NCBI GenBank assembly: GCA_026770025.1
Contig: JAMXDE010000023.1
Location: 620,001 to 684,000, forward strand
Direction: 5' to 3'
Origin: Craspedostauros australis
Lineage: Eukaryota > Bacillariophyta > Bacillariophyceae > Mastogloiales > Achnanthaceae
Length of the DNA: 64,000 nt
Shown here: in pieces, positions 55,774 to 64,000 of the stretch
How positions within the stretch are numbered: the first letter of the stretch is position 1
Layout of the letters: each line of letters opens with the position of its first letter
Program-made: the position numbers and the translations under genes
The notes under the pieces: generated by a model
What the model saw: the letters and a program-made list of their open reading frames with translations, nothing else
Told to the model about the DNA's origin: nothing
Databases searched by the model: none

Positions 55774-58700
55774 TTATGCTTCACCATTGCTGTCTGACTC
55801 GCTCGCTTGCTGATGAATGAGAGAGAGTTTGAAAGTGGGATCTGACCGCAACATGTCAACCTTCCCGGCAGCACCCCACGTTGAATACAGACTATACGCT
55901 TTGTCCATGTAGTTTTGTCCATTTTGGACCATTCCGATCTTGCAGAGGAACCGCCCCAACCTCTCGCTTGCGAGCGCCTGATCTTGGATGTAATTGCGTT
56001 TACTTGCCTCTTCGATGGCTTGGTGGTAGTCACGGATGGCATCATCTCTCCTCCCATTCATGGCGTTCTTCTCCGCGCTCAAGATCAGCAGGTAGTGATC
56101 GCAATTGCGGGTACCATTCTTCTTCCACTGCTTCAGCTTTTTGTGACACTGGTGTGCCAACCGTCGGTAGGCCTTGGATTGGGGATTATGCGTGTTGCCG
56201 GCGATTTGGCAGCAAAGGCCACCCAGGAACATCACTAGCACTGTGATTGGTACGCCGGGCACCTGATGCAGTATGCTACGGTATGTCTCGTACATGACCC
56301 TTGCCCCAGTCTCGAATTCGCCGTAGAAGACCGCCAGTAGGATCTTGGAGTTGCCAACATCCTGCACCAGCATGGCATCATCCTGTGTTGCTGGCTCCGT
56401 GGACGCCTCGTTCTCGTTGAATGCGTCGCCAACCAATTCGGTGGTGGCGCGGGATGAGCCCCTCAGGTTGAGGACGGCTTGCCAGTATGCCGATGATGCT
56501 ATCTGCAGATGGGGCTTGCGGAAGTCTTTCATGAGCTTGGTAGATGTGGAGAGCTCCTTGTCCAGTGACTCCAACGACGACCCGGTCATGAGGCGCACAT
56601 GCCCGTGGACGGACAATGCCCACAGAGCAGATTCGGCATCCCCAGTGGCCATACTTACTCGGTAGGTGTGCATGAGCGGTTCCTTCATCAACTCCATCGG
56701 CGAATTCCAGTGCAGGATTCCAGAGTACACCAGCAACATGGTCTGGGTGTCGGTTACCGTGGTACCGCCCGTCCTTTCGACGATCTCTAACGCTATCTCT
56801 CCAAATTTCAATCGGCTTTGGGGGTCATTCAGGAGCGACCCCAAAGTCAAGCCTTGGAAACCAATCGCGATACTCGAGTGCGGGGTGATCCCAACACGCA
56901 GCACCTTTCTCACTGCCATGAGCAGGACACTCGGCAGCAGCTCCCGCCGAGAGAAGTAGCATGCCACCACCAACCGCGCCAACATCCGTGCGATTGCTAG
57001 TTCTGTCGGATCGGACACAAGCGGCAGCTTCTCAAAAGTGGAATCCGTCCACGTGCGAGACTTTCGCCGAATGGCTATGTTCCCGAGGAGGGCTTTCGTT
57101 GTATTGAAAGCGTTCGGTGCTGGAACGTTGCAGCCCAGGCCCTTCAGAACTTCCAGGCACCATTCCACCGCGCTGTTGCCTTCGTTGCCGGTGGTGGCTG
57201 CCGAGCATGCGTCGATGAGGACGCGGTAGGCACGGACTTTGTGCAGCATGTGACACTCCTGCTTGATGATCGTTGCGCAGTACGTTCGCATCTCTTCAGT
57301 GGATACCGTGTGGAGCGCGCATTCCGCAGCGGATGAGTAGATGTCCAGGCTCAGATCGGAATGTGTTGACCAGTGTTCTGGTGGCAGCAGCTTGATCGCA
57401 TCACGAAAATATGTTAGCGCCTGATGGAATGCGCAGCAACCCACCGCTTTCATCCCGGCACCGTAGTAGAGGTTGATGATACGCATGCGGCTGTTGATTC
57501 CGTTGGTGATGGAGGGGACGAGGTCGAGCTTCTTGCTGAGCAAACTGGCGACGTTGAACATCTTGTCTTCCAGCTCTGCCTTCGTCAAGGCCAGGAGGAG
57601 GCTCTCGCCGATGTGGAAATGAAACTCATCAATCTTGTCATCTGGAACGATCCTGATCGCAGCCTCATGCACCTTGCTTTGTACAAAGGTGTACAAGTCC
57701 GATAGAGGACGCCCGTGATTTGCATTCTTATTCCAAGGGAAGTTCGGGCAGCCTTTGGGCATCATGGAGGCATCGGCATGTGCTAGAAAGCCGTTCTTGA
57801 CGCAACTTCGTATCATTCTGCGGATGTTGCCGTCGGTGCATTGGTGCGAGCTCATTCCAACCTCCTCCAGACTCTGGTAGAATTTGGAATGGCCTGAATG
57901 AATGGCAAGCGTCCGAATAATGATCGCGATCACTGACTGGGAGAATGTCATGCCCAAGCAGGCGGCGATGGGGAGGATATGACATGCTGCCTGAGATTGT
58001 CGAATCTTATGATTCATCAGCTCGAGTATGGATGACGCGTCAGGGAACTCCGACTGGACGAGTGCAGGATCCCACGTCCATTCGGGAGTGAGCAAGTCGG
58101 CATTGTACGTGATGAGGTCGTTCTGCAGGAGCGAGTGCAGGTACTGCTTGACGCAGAAGATGTTACCCCTGGTCTTGGAATGGACGATGCGCGCCAGATT
58201 ATCCATCCTCAAAGACTCGGCAGTTTCGTTGGCATCATGCATCGTGCCTTGACCGTCCCAGCGGCCGAACGCTTCGGATAGTTTGCGCAGTGCGCTTGTG
58301 ATGAGCTCGCGGACGCCATTCACGGGGAGAGCACCGATCTCGACCCGCAGCATCCGAATGCGACGGTCTCTCTTCGACTCTTCCAGATGCTGGAGCATCT
58401 TGTTGACGGTGTGCTTTTGGTCGACCAGGTCGGATCGATGGCAGCCAATGGCCATGAGTGATGTGTTGTGAACATCCATCACCCATGAAAGAATGAGATC
58501 CAACGACGTGCTATCGGCCCATTCCATGTCATCGAGTACGATGACCAAGGGAGCGAAGTCGCAGATGATCCGCACGAACCGTCGCAGGGTGAATTTGAGA
58601 CCATCCGATTGTCCCTTCAAGGTAGCACGTTCGGTGGTGGGAGTTTGGTCTGTCGATTCTTCCTTAAATCTGCCGTTGGGAGACGTGGTCTTGTGCGCAG

Positions 58701-59595
58701 CCGTCATTTTGTTCGATTGGAGAAGCTTCGCAATGCCGGGAACAATCTCCGAAAGCACCCGCACCTCGCCAACTGCGAGTTCTGTTGCGAATATCTGCTT
58801 GAGCTGTTCGAAGCTTCGAGGGTCCTGTTTGGTATCTTCGGTCGCGCTTGTTGCCGTTGCGGTATGTGTTGGATGTGCCAGATCCATGATCTGTTCGAAT
58901 AGCTGTGCCATGGCCATCTTGATTCCTGCGAAAGGCTCTTCCGTTTGCTGCAGATTGAATTTGCAAGAAACGAAGAATCCGAAGCGCGCAAGGCACTGTT
59001 GCTTGAAATGCATTGCCAATGACGACTTGCCGTTGCCTGCCTCGCCTGAGATGATGGCCACCGTCCGGTGTGCAGTGATGGCGGAGTGTTGAATACTGCG
59101 CTCATCGTGTGCGTTGTCAAGATCGTTGTTGTCGCTGTTGTTGCCCTTTTCATGGAAGAGACGATCGATGGCATGCTGGAGAAGGCGCACTTCTTTGTCG
59201 CGGCCGATCAACTTGTCGCTTTCGACATCGATTCGCTTGCTAGAGTTGCGTCTGAACGCCTTCTTCTTCGCTTTCTTCGGAGGCTTGGATTGCTGGGGCA
59301 TGTCGTTGGTCTTGTCAACCTTGACATTTTCGCCGCTGTGGGGAACACCATTCTGAGCACGAGGATGAGTAGCGTCATGATTGGCTCGAGACGAAATGAG
59401 TTGCTGTCCATCGTGGTGGTGCTCAGATGACGACGATGATGACGAGACGGAGACGGTTGATGATGCCGAGGATGGGGAGCATGCCACAGGCGTCATCAGT
59501 GGCGATGATGATGGTGGGGAGGAATAGGAAGCACCGGTTGGTTCCACAGTCTCCATGTTGGTAGGAAGAGTTTTCACTTCAGCCATGGTATTCAT
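55774..59595 (-). CDS. STAND/AAA-type ATPase with helical C-terminus
   Basis: The 1,273-residue frame ends in TAA. A Ser-rich N-terminus with a basic patch (KKAKKKAFRRNSSKR, about 107-121) precedes an ATPase of the AAA_16/predicted-ATPase class: LIGRDKEVRLL (129-139), Walker A GEAGNGKS (184-191), Walker B VIVLDDMEWAD (351-361) and a sensor-like IGCHRSD. The remaining 800 residues are mostly helical with TPR-like stretches (FHQALTYFRDAIKLL, RDDAIRDYHQAIEEASK). This matches the ATPase-plus-TPR part of regulators that in diatoms often sit beside kinase or cyclase domains; here no such output domain is attached. It probably works as a nucleotide-dependent scaffold or regulator. It is divergent from the heme-oxygenase-like gene. 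Confidence 0.87.
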   Translation of the reverse strand: MNTMAEVKTLPTNMETVEPTGASYSSPPSSSPLMTPVACSPSSASSTVSVSSSSSSSEHHHDGQQLISSRANHDATHPRAQNGVPHSGENVKVDKTNDMPQQSKPPKKAKKKAFRRNSSKRIDVESDKLIGRDKEVRLLQHAIDRLFHEKGNNSDNNDLDNAHDERSIQHSAITAHRTVAIISGEAGNGKSSLAMHFKQQCLARFGFFVSCKFNLQQTEEPFAGIKMAMAQLFEQIMDLAHPTHTATATSATEDTKQDPRSFEQLKQIFATELAVGEVRVLSEIVPGIAKLLQSNKMTAAHKTTSPNGRFKEESTDQTPTTERATLKGQSDGLKFTLRRFVRIICDFAPLVIVLDDMEWADSTSLDLILSWVMDVHNTSLMAIGCHRSDLVDQKHTVNKMLQHLEESKRDRRIRMLRVEIGALPVNGVRELITSALRKLSEAFGRWDGQGTMHDANETAESLRMDNLARIVHSKTRGNIFCVKQYLHSLLQNDLITYNADLLTPEWTWDPALVQSEFPDASSILELMNHKIRQSQAACHILPIAACLGMTFSQSVIAIIIRTLAIHSGHSKFYQSLEEVGMSSHQCTDGNIRRMIRSCVKNGFLAHADASMMPKGCPNFPWNKNANHGRPLSDLYTFVQSKVHEAAIRIVPDDKIDEFHFHIGESLLLALTKAELEDKMFNVASLLSKKLDLVPSITNGINSRMRIINLYYGAGMKAVGCCAFHQALTYFRDAIKLLPPEHWSTHSDLSLDIYSSAAECALHTVSTEEMRTYCATIIKQECHMLHKVRAYRVLIDACSAATTGNEGNSAVEWCLEVLKGLGCNVPAPNAFNTTKALLGNIAIRRKSRTWTDSTFEKLPLVSDPTELAIARMLARLVVACYFSRRELLPSVLLMAVRKVLRVGITPHSSIAIGFQGLTLGSLLNDPQSRLKFGEIALEIVERTGGTTVTDTQTMLLVYSGILHWNSPMELMKEPLMHTYRVSMATGDAESALWALSVHGHVRLMTGSSLESLDKELSTSTKLMKDFRKPHLQIASSAYWQAVLNLRGSSRATTELVGDAFNENEASTEPATQDDAMLVQDVGNSKILLAVFYGEFETGARVMYETYRSILHQVPGVPITVLVMFLGGLCCQIAGNTHNPQSKAYRRLAHQCHKKLKQWKKNGTRNCDHYLLILSAEKNAMNGRRDDAIRDYHQAIEEASKRNYIQDQALASERLGRFLCKIGMVQNGQNYMDKAYSLYSTWGAAGKVDMLRSDPTFKLSLIHQQASESDSNGEA

Positions 59596-60822
59596 TTGAA
59601 CTCGTTGTTTGTTTGTGTTGGTGGTGGCGGCGATGATGATGATGATGATCGGGTTGTCAGCGTCGTGTGGATGTATTGTATTCTATTGGATTGCTGATGC
59701 CAGGGCTTCAAACTTTGTGACCCTCGTGGAGGGAAATTGAGAGGCACCTCCCAAAAGGAAGAAACCGCATACATGAAATCGCACGGCGGTCCTGGCCCAT
59801 GTTGAGCACCATGGCTGGATCACGGAAACGACAACTTCATCGCCGACAAAGTGTGCATCTGCTGACTCCCATCCTCTTATGTCCCATCATTCCCCCAAGC
59901 AAAAAGCGCGGCTTCTCCACCCGAGTATCCCCCGCGATCTCTTGGTGCTGAGCCGCCCTTGACAGGAGCACTTCCAATCCAACTCATTCTTGACTGTGTC
60001 GCTTGTGTTTCTGGGGTTGCCCACCCTCACGGTGAGACCACTGAATCCGCCGTTGCCGCTGTCGTCGTCGTGCCTGTCGTTGTTCTTGGAGTGATGATTC
60101 CATCGTGGAGCTGGGATACTTTCCATGAGAACAGTATCAAAGCCCCAACAACACCATCAACAACCAAAACACGATCTCTTCACCGTTGCAAATTATTGTG
60201 ATGTAAATCTGTTGACGCACCGTTGCGGATGAAGGCAGGGGAAGGCGCCCCTCGGCGGCAGGATCGTCGATCGGATGAAGCGGTCCCTTGTGACAAGGAT
60301 ACTCGTACGACCAACGGGGGGCAGAGGCGGACTCCCCATTGAAGGACCACAAGACTGACAAGAAATGTCGCTACAGGCTCTGCATGTCTGGATTGGAGCG
60401 ACACCAGCATCCCAATCGCCTGTGACATCGGCATCGCGACAACATCGCCTCTGTCACAGTTTGTCCCTCCTTGGTGCTGAAAGATACCAACTGTAGTCGG
60501 CGTAGTCCATTTCGTTTCAAGTCGTGGATAAAACGAATCCGCAGAAGGACATGACTCAATCGCCACCCGCGCCAAAACACCAACAACACACGCAAGAAGA
60601 GAGGGGATCAACAGTGAGAACACATGACAAAGGCAACAGCGAGCCTCCAAGGTCGTCCACGGCAACATCGCTGCATCTGTCTCATCATTGTGAGTTGGTG
60701 CTACACATGCAGTAAGTAACGTTTCGTCTCCATTCATCCTGTGGTACTACACTATTGTATAATACAATCAACCAACACCGTGCCTTGCGGAACGATAAAA
60801 CGCGAGACGCTCCCGAGAGAAC
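59596..60822. promoter_or_regulatory. Divergent region between the ATPase and heme-oxygenase-like genes
   Basis: About 1.2 kb lies between two divergent starts. A GAT trinucleotide run lies at about 59632-59650, close to the ATPase start. Frames up to 185 codons on the minus strand (60180-60737) overlap others and show no motif. No factor site is named. Confidence 0.4.
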
Positions 60823-61674
60823 ATGTCGTCCACACCCGACGATGCATCCGCAGCCGCCTCTGCTTCTGAGTCCACCTCGGCAGGACCATCGACGACGAAG
60901 AACAAGAAAGGCAAGGAGGGTGGAATGTACCGCGCCTGCATGTCCGCCATCCACAATGCTCATATGGAATCGCACAAGCTGCGAGTTGTGGTGACGGTGG
61001 CCGGCCTCATCTCCGACAAGCGGATCTACCGCGAGGTGCTGTCGCTCTACTACATCATCACACGCGAAGCGGAACGCAAGTTGGCGCAGCTGGCCAACGA
61101 TGGCAATTATGGCAATGACGCCATTTGCCGCAAGATTATGGCGCTCGATCACAGCTTCACGCAAGCCTACGAGAAGGATCTGAAGTACCTGTACGAGGAT
61201 GTGTCGTCGGATTGGCGTGGCAAGGTGGATGCATTATACGCGAGCAACGATGCTGCCAAGGCATACGTGAAGCACATCGAGAACATGCGCAGCGGCGAAG
61301 AAGCCGCTGGCGCGATATTGGCGCTGTGGGGCGCGCTCGTGATGGGCGGCGGTGCAGCAGCATCGCCCCGCATCAAGTCGGCATTCGGCGAAGGTGCCAC
61401 GCATCTCTTCGCAGACGTCACAGGCCCCCAGGCTGGCAAGCGCCGCACGGCGTTCGTGGACTGTTGGGATAGCCTTGCAGAGCCCGGCAGCGCATCGTTC
61501 GACGAGATTGCGTCGCAATCCCAGGCATGCATGCAGCACAACAACCGCGTGCTGGCATCGGTCGAGCGATATCCGTGGTGGCTGTCGTGGATCGTGGCTG
61601 GTGGCGTCGCCGCCGCTTCCGTTTCGGCGTTCATGTTGCGGCGCAGTTTGGTTGGGCAGGCAGGCAAATCGTAG
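60823..61674 (+). CDS. Tail-anchored heme-oxygenase-like protein
   Basis: A 283-residue protein ending in TAG. After a Ser/Ala-rich and Lys-rich start (1-33), the body has the all-helical heme oxygenase pattern: HNAHMESHKLRVVV (44-57; His51 is the likely heme ligand), a LYYIITREAERKL helix, ALDHSFTQAYEKDLKYLY (107-124) and AYVKHIENMR...LWGALVMGGGAAA (147-180), in the place of the AYTRYMGDLSGGQ helix. Residues 253-271 form a membrane helix followed by Arg-Arg, so it is probably tail-anchored in the endoplasmic reticulum or an organelle, like animal heme oxygenases. Heme oxygenases open heme to biliverdin, CO and iron. The Asp of the GDLSGG motif (Asp140 in human HO-1) appears to be Ala171 here, so activity is uncertain. 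Confidence 0.65.
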   Translation: MSSTPDDASAAASASESTSAGPSTTKNKKGKEGGMYRACMSAIHNAHMESHKLRVVVTVAGLISDKRIYREVLSLYYIITREAERKLAQLANDGNYGNDAICRKIMALDHSFTQAYEKDLKYLYEDVSSDWRGKVDALYASNDAAKAYVKHIENMRSGEEAAGAILALWGALVMGGGAAASPRIKSAFGEGATHLFADVTGPQAGKRRTAFVDCWDSLAEPGSASFDEIASQSQACMQHNNRVLASVERYPWWLSWIVAGGVAAASVSAFMLRRSLVGQAGKS

Positions 61675-62363
61675 GCTGTCTAATTGGAAGTGGGCATGGG
61701 CATGGGCGGGCAATGTATTCAGTCTGGTGTCGAGGTTGAATATGATTCGAAGAAGTGTGCTGTGCCTATGTGGTGGCACAGGCGATGCCACACAAGCAAG
61801 ACAAGAAGATGACAAACTCGAAGTGCCAGGAAGAACAAAGATCAATCGAGATGTTAGAACCATACAATAATGGGAATGATCTTTTGGGGGGAACGAAGCG
61901 ACCGGAGCATCGCACGCCGTCATTTTCTGTGAACTTGAGACAGAAGGAGGAAAGAGTATCGTCACGGTGAGATCATTGGTAAGCTGAAATGCTTCGTGGA
62001 GAGATCGTTCCAGAAGTATGCAGAGTGGAGGGAAACCATGCCCTTTGCTGGTGACACTAAATAGAGCAAATGAAAGAAGTGGATCTGCGGCGAGAAGCGT
62101 TGAGCACGCATCATTTACCACTCGTACGCTGGTCTATGCTTGACTCTGCATTGGTTTGCGTAGAGTAGGTTCATAGTGGGTTAATCGAATTGATCAAAGA
62201 TTGGAGATTCTCGTTTCCGAAAGATCTGTTGTCAACAGGGCAGTTGCCATCAACCCATTCCCACACCACCCCACAATCACAATCATAGCTCGTATTATCC
62301 AAACAAGCATCTCCGTATCCTCCCAGAATCATCCGAGAGTGCTGTGATTGATAGCATCGCGCC
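61675..62363. other. Intergenic region
   Basis: It holds the 3' end of the heme-oxygenase-like gene and the promoter of the aldo-keto reductase gene. A TGGGCATGGGCATGGGC repeat lies just after the stop near 61690. No gene is visible. Confidence 0.45.
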
Positions 62364-63530
62364 ATGAAACTGATGAGAGTGGCTGCGCTCCTTGGCTCTG
62401 TGACTACATCGGCTGTTTCGTACCGCAGAGGCGCATCGATTGGGATTGGATTCGCAAAGGCCTTGCTCGCCACATCGCCATCGTTCCATTCCGTTGGCAC
62501 GTCTTCACCTTCCTTCTCCCGACCTTCTTCCAAGCTCTTCATGTCGTCGTCGTCGTCGACACCGCCGCTGTTGGCATCGGCGCCACCCACCCTGACGCTG
62601 CGCAATGGCATGCAGCATCCCGCCATCGGCTTTGGGACTTACAAGGTGGGATTCATCCCAGCATCTGCCTCCGCGGCCGTGGCTGGCACGGAAAGCACGG
62701 AAGTGCAGCGCACCGCCAAGGAATGCGTCGTGGACGCCCTCAGTGCGGGGTACCGATTCCTGGAGTGCGCCGAGTTCTACGGCAACGAAGGGCAGGTGGG
62801 TGAGGCGATCGCGGAATCAGGCGTGGATCGCAAGGAGCTCTTCCTGTGCAGCAAGGTATGGACGACGACCATCGAGAATGGGCCGGAGGCCGTCACGAAG
62901 CAACTGGAGAAGACGCTGCAAGACTTGGGCACCGACTACCTCGATCTCTACCTCATCCATTGGCCTGTCCCAGGCAAGCACGTGGAGGCTTACAAGACCT
63001 TGATCGGCCTCAAGGAGCAGGGCAAAATCCGAGGCATCGGCGTCTCGAACTACGCCTGGGAGGACTACGTCGAGTTGAAGGAGGCCGGCATCCCGGAGAA
63101 GGACCTGCCGGTCGTCAACCAGATCGAGATCAACCCCTTCCTGTACCGCAGCAACACGATCGGCAAATTCACAGACGATGGCGTCGTCCTGCAATCGTAC
63201 CGCAGCCTGCGCGACGGCAAGGCGTTCGACGATGCGACGCTCGTTGCGATTGCCACGGCGCACGGCAAATCGCCGGCGCAGATTCTGGGTCGCTGGTGCA
63301 TCCAGAAGGGCTTCGTCTACGTGCCGAAATCCGTCAAGAAGGCAAGGATGGTCGAGAATTCGCAGGTCTTTGATTTTGAGTTGACTCAAGATGAGATGTC
63401 GCAATTGGATGGCCTCACGACGCAAGACAACATCCAGACCTTCGTGTCTTTGTACCGCAAATGCGTCAATCGGGATACGAGCAAGGATGGCACCATGGAT
63501 GGTGTCAAGATGGAGATCACAGAAGATTAG
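62364..63530 (+). CDS. Aldo-keto reductase with an N-terminal extension
   Basis: A 388-residue protein ending in TAG. The first 70 residues are hydrophobic then Ser/Arg-rich (MKLMRVAALLGSVTTSAVSYRR at the start) and probably target an organelle; ATG at codon 60 would give the bare enzyme. The rest is an aldo-keto reductase barrel: GMQHPAIGFGTYKVG (82-96), CAEFYGNEGQVG (135-146), LCSKVW (161-166), DLYLIHWP (194-201), GIGVSNY (224-230), NQIEINPF (252-259) and VPKSVKKARMVEN (NADPH site). The family reduces carbonyls with NADPH through an Asp-Tyr-Lys-His tetrad. Tyr139, Lys164 and His199 are present, but the Asp is Glu134 (RFLECAEFY for RxxDTAxxY). A 10-residue Ala/Ser insert (99-108) follows the first strand. 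The substrate cannot be told. Confidence 0.9.
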   Translation: MKLMRVAALLGSVTTSAVSYRRGASIGIGFAKALLATSPSFHSVGTSSPSFSRPSSKLFMSSSSSTPPLLASAPPTLTLRNGMQHPAIGFGTYKVGFIPASASAAVAGTESTEVQRTAKECVVDALSAGYRFLECAEFYGNEGQVGEAIAESGVDRKELFLCSKVWTTTIENGPEAVTKQLEKTLQDLGTDYLDLYLIHWPVPGKHVEAYKTLIGLKEQGKIRGIGVSNYAWEDYVELKEAGIPEKDLPVVNQIEINPFLYRSNTIGKFTDDGVVLQSYRSLRDGKAFDDATLVAIATAHGKSPAQILGRWCIQKGFVYVPKSVKKARMVENSQVFDFELTQDEMSQLDGLTTQDNIQTFVSLYRKCVNRDTSKDGTMDGVKMEITED

Positions 63531-64000
63531 AGCGAGACAGGATCGTGGTACCATTCGAAAGAAACGAAAAGAGCGCGGTCCTATTAGAATGGCTGCTGTG
63601 CTCAAACAGTGTGGAGTATTCGTGTTGTCTGAACTTGAGCATGCGACAATGGTTGTGCCCGTACTCGTAGGGGGTTTTGCTCTACTAATATGGTGTGTTT
63701 TATTGTTAAAATTGTGTAGAAGGAGTCCCAGGCGATTGTTCCATGGTGAACAAGTCCCTCGTGCTGGTGTCCTTCAATGATCTCCGCGGCTTCATTTGCT
63801 GGAGCCCTCCCGAGTGCCAGCTGATTTCTCAGTACTGTGTATCGACGATGAATGCTCCATCACCCATCACCGTTCGCTTGATATAACTGATTGTTGTACT
63901 GATGCGCATGCATTGAGGTTGCAATCCCTCCATCAGTTCTGTTCATTGCATTCCATCTTCTCCCATTCTCTTCTCTCGCATCCTGGATACGATCACTATG
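63531..64000. other. Downstream of the aldo-keto reductase, nothing recognised
   Basis: This is 470 bp with no supported gene, presumably the 3' untranslated region and spacer. Confidence 0.45.

Noticed and set aside
60180-60737. 185-codon minus-strand frame in the divergent promoter region
   Set aside because: It has hydrophobic and Arg-rich patches but no motif, and it overlaps other frames of similar quality.
62817-63605. 262-codon minus-strand frame
   Set aside because: It is antisense to the aldo-keto reductase and unsupported.
1-64000. tRNA or rRNA genes and CRISPR arrays
   Set aside because: I looked for T-arm consensus sequences, rRNA-like blocks and regularly spaced repeats on both strands and saw none; a tRNA scan would be needed to exclude a divergent tRNA.

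Overview
The window looks like nuclear DNA of a diatom, probably a pennate one. The genes are long, well spaced, on both strands and nearly free of introns. They include families typical of stramenopile algae: a fused nucleotide cyclase/phosphodiesterase, a SHAQKYF single-repeat MYB, PT-rich cysteine-repeat secreted proteins, STAND-type ATPases and CoDi-like copia retroelements. Species was not determined. Gene calls rest on reading the sequence by eye, so starts and introns are inferred.

Layout. 1-9.3 kb is gene-poor and holds an old, broken Ty1/copia element (1376-6999). 9.3-17 kb has four host genes: a small secreted SnoaL/NTF2-like protein (-), a SHAQKYF MYB factor (+), a calcineurin-type metallophosphoesterase (-) and the tRNA m1G37 methyltransferase TRM5 (-). 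17-26.5 kb has a divergent promoter region, a 1,729-residue membrane cyclase/PDE fusion with one intron (+), and a small two-exon protein with a possible plastid presequence. 26.5-34.6 kb is one uninterrupted 2,676-codon gene (-) for a membrane protein with about twelve cysteine-rich ectodomain repeats.

35.0-51.1 kb is a 16 kb island of mobile DNA. A 9,645-bp mariner-like element with 50-bp terminal inverted repeats and a TA target duplication carries both a DD(38-39)D transposase and, on the other strand, a decayed gene for a secreted PT-rich/cysteine-repeat protein. A young, whole-looking copia element with identical 173-bp LTRs lies 72 bp further on. 52.6-64 kb returns to host genes: an ankyrin-like protein (+), a STAND/AAA ATPase (-), a tail-anchored heme-oxygenase-like protein (+) and an aldo-keto reductase with an altered catalytic residue (+).

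The host genes do not form one pathway. The most notable items are the mariner-like element with a passenger gene, the cyclase/PDE fusion, the giant repeat receptor-like protein and the two enzymes with substituted active-site residues.
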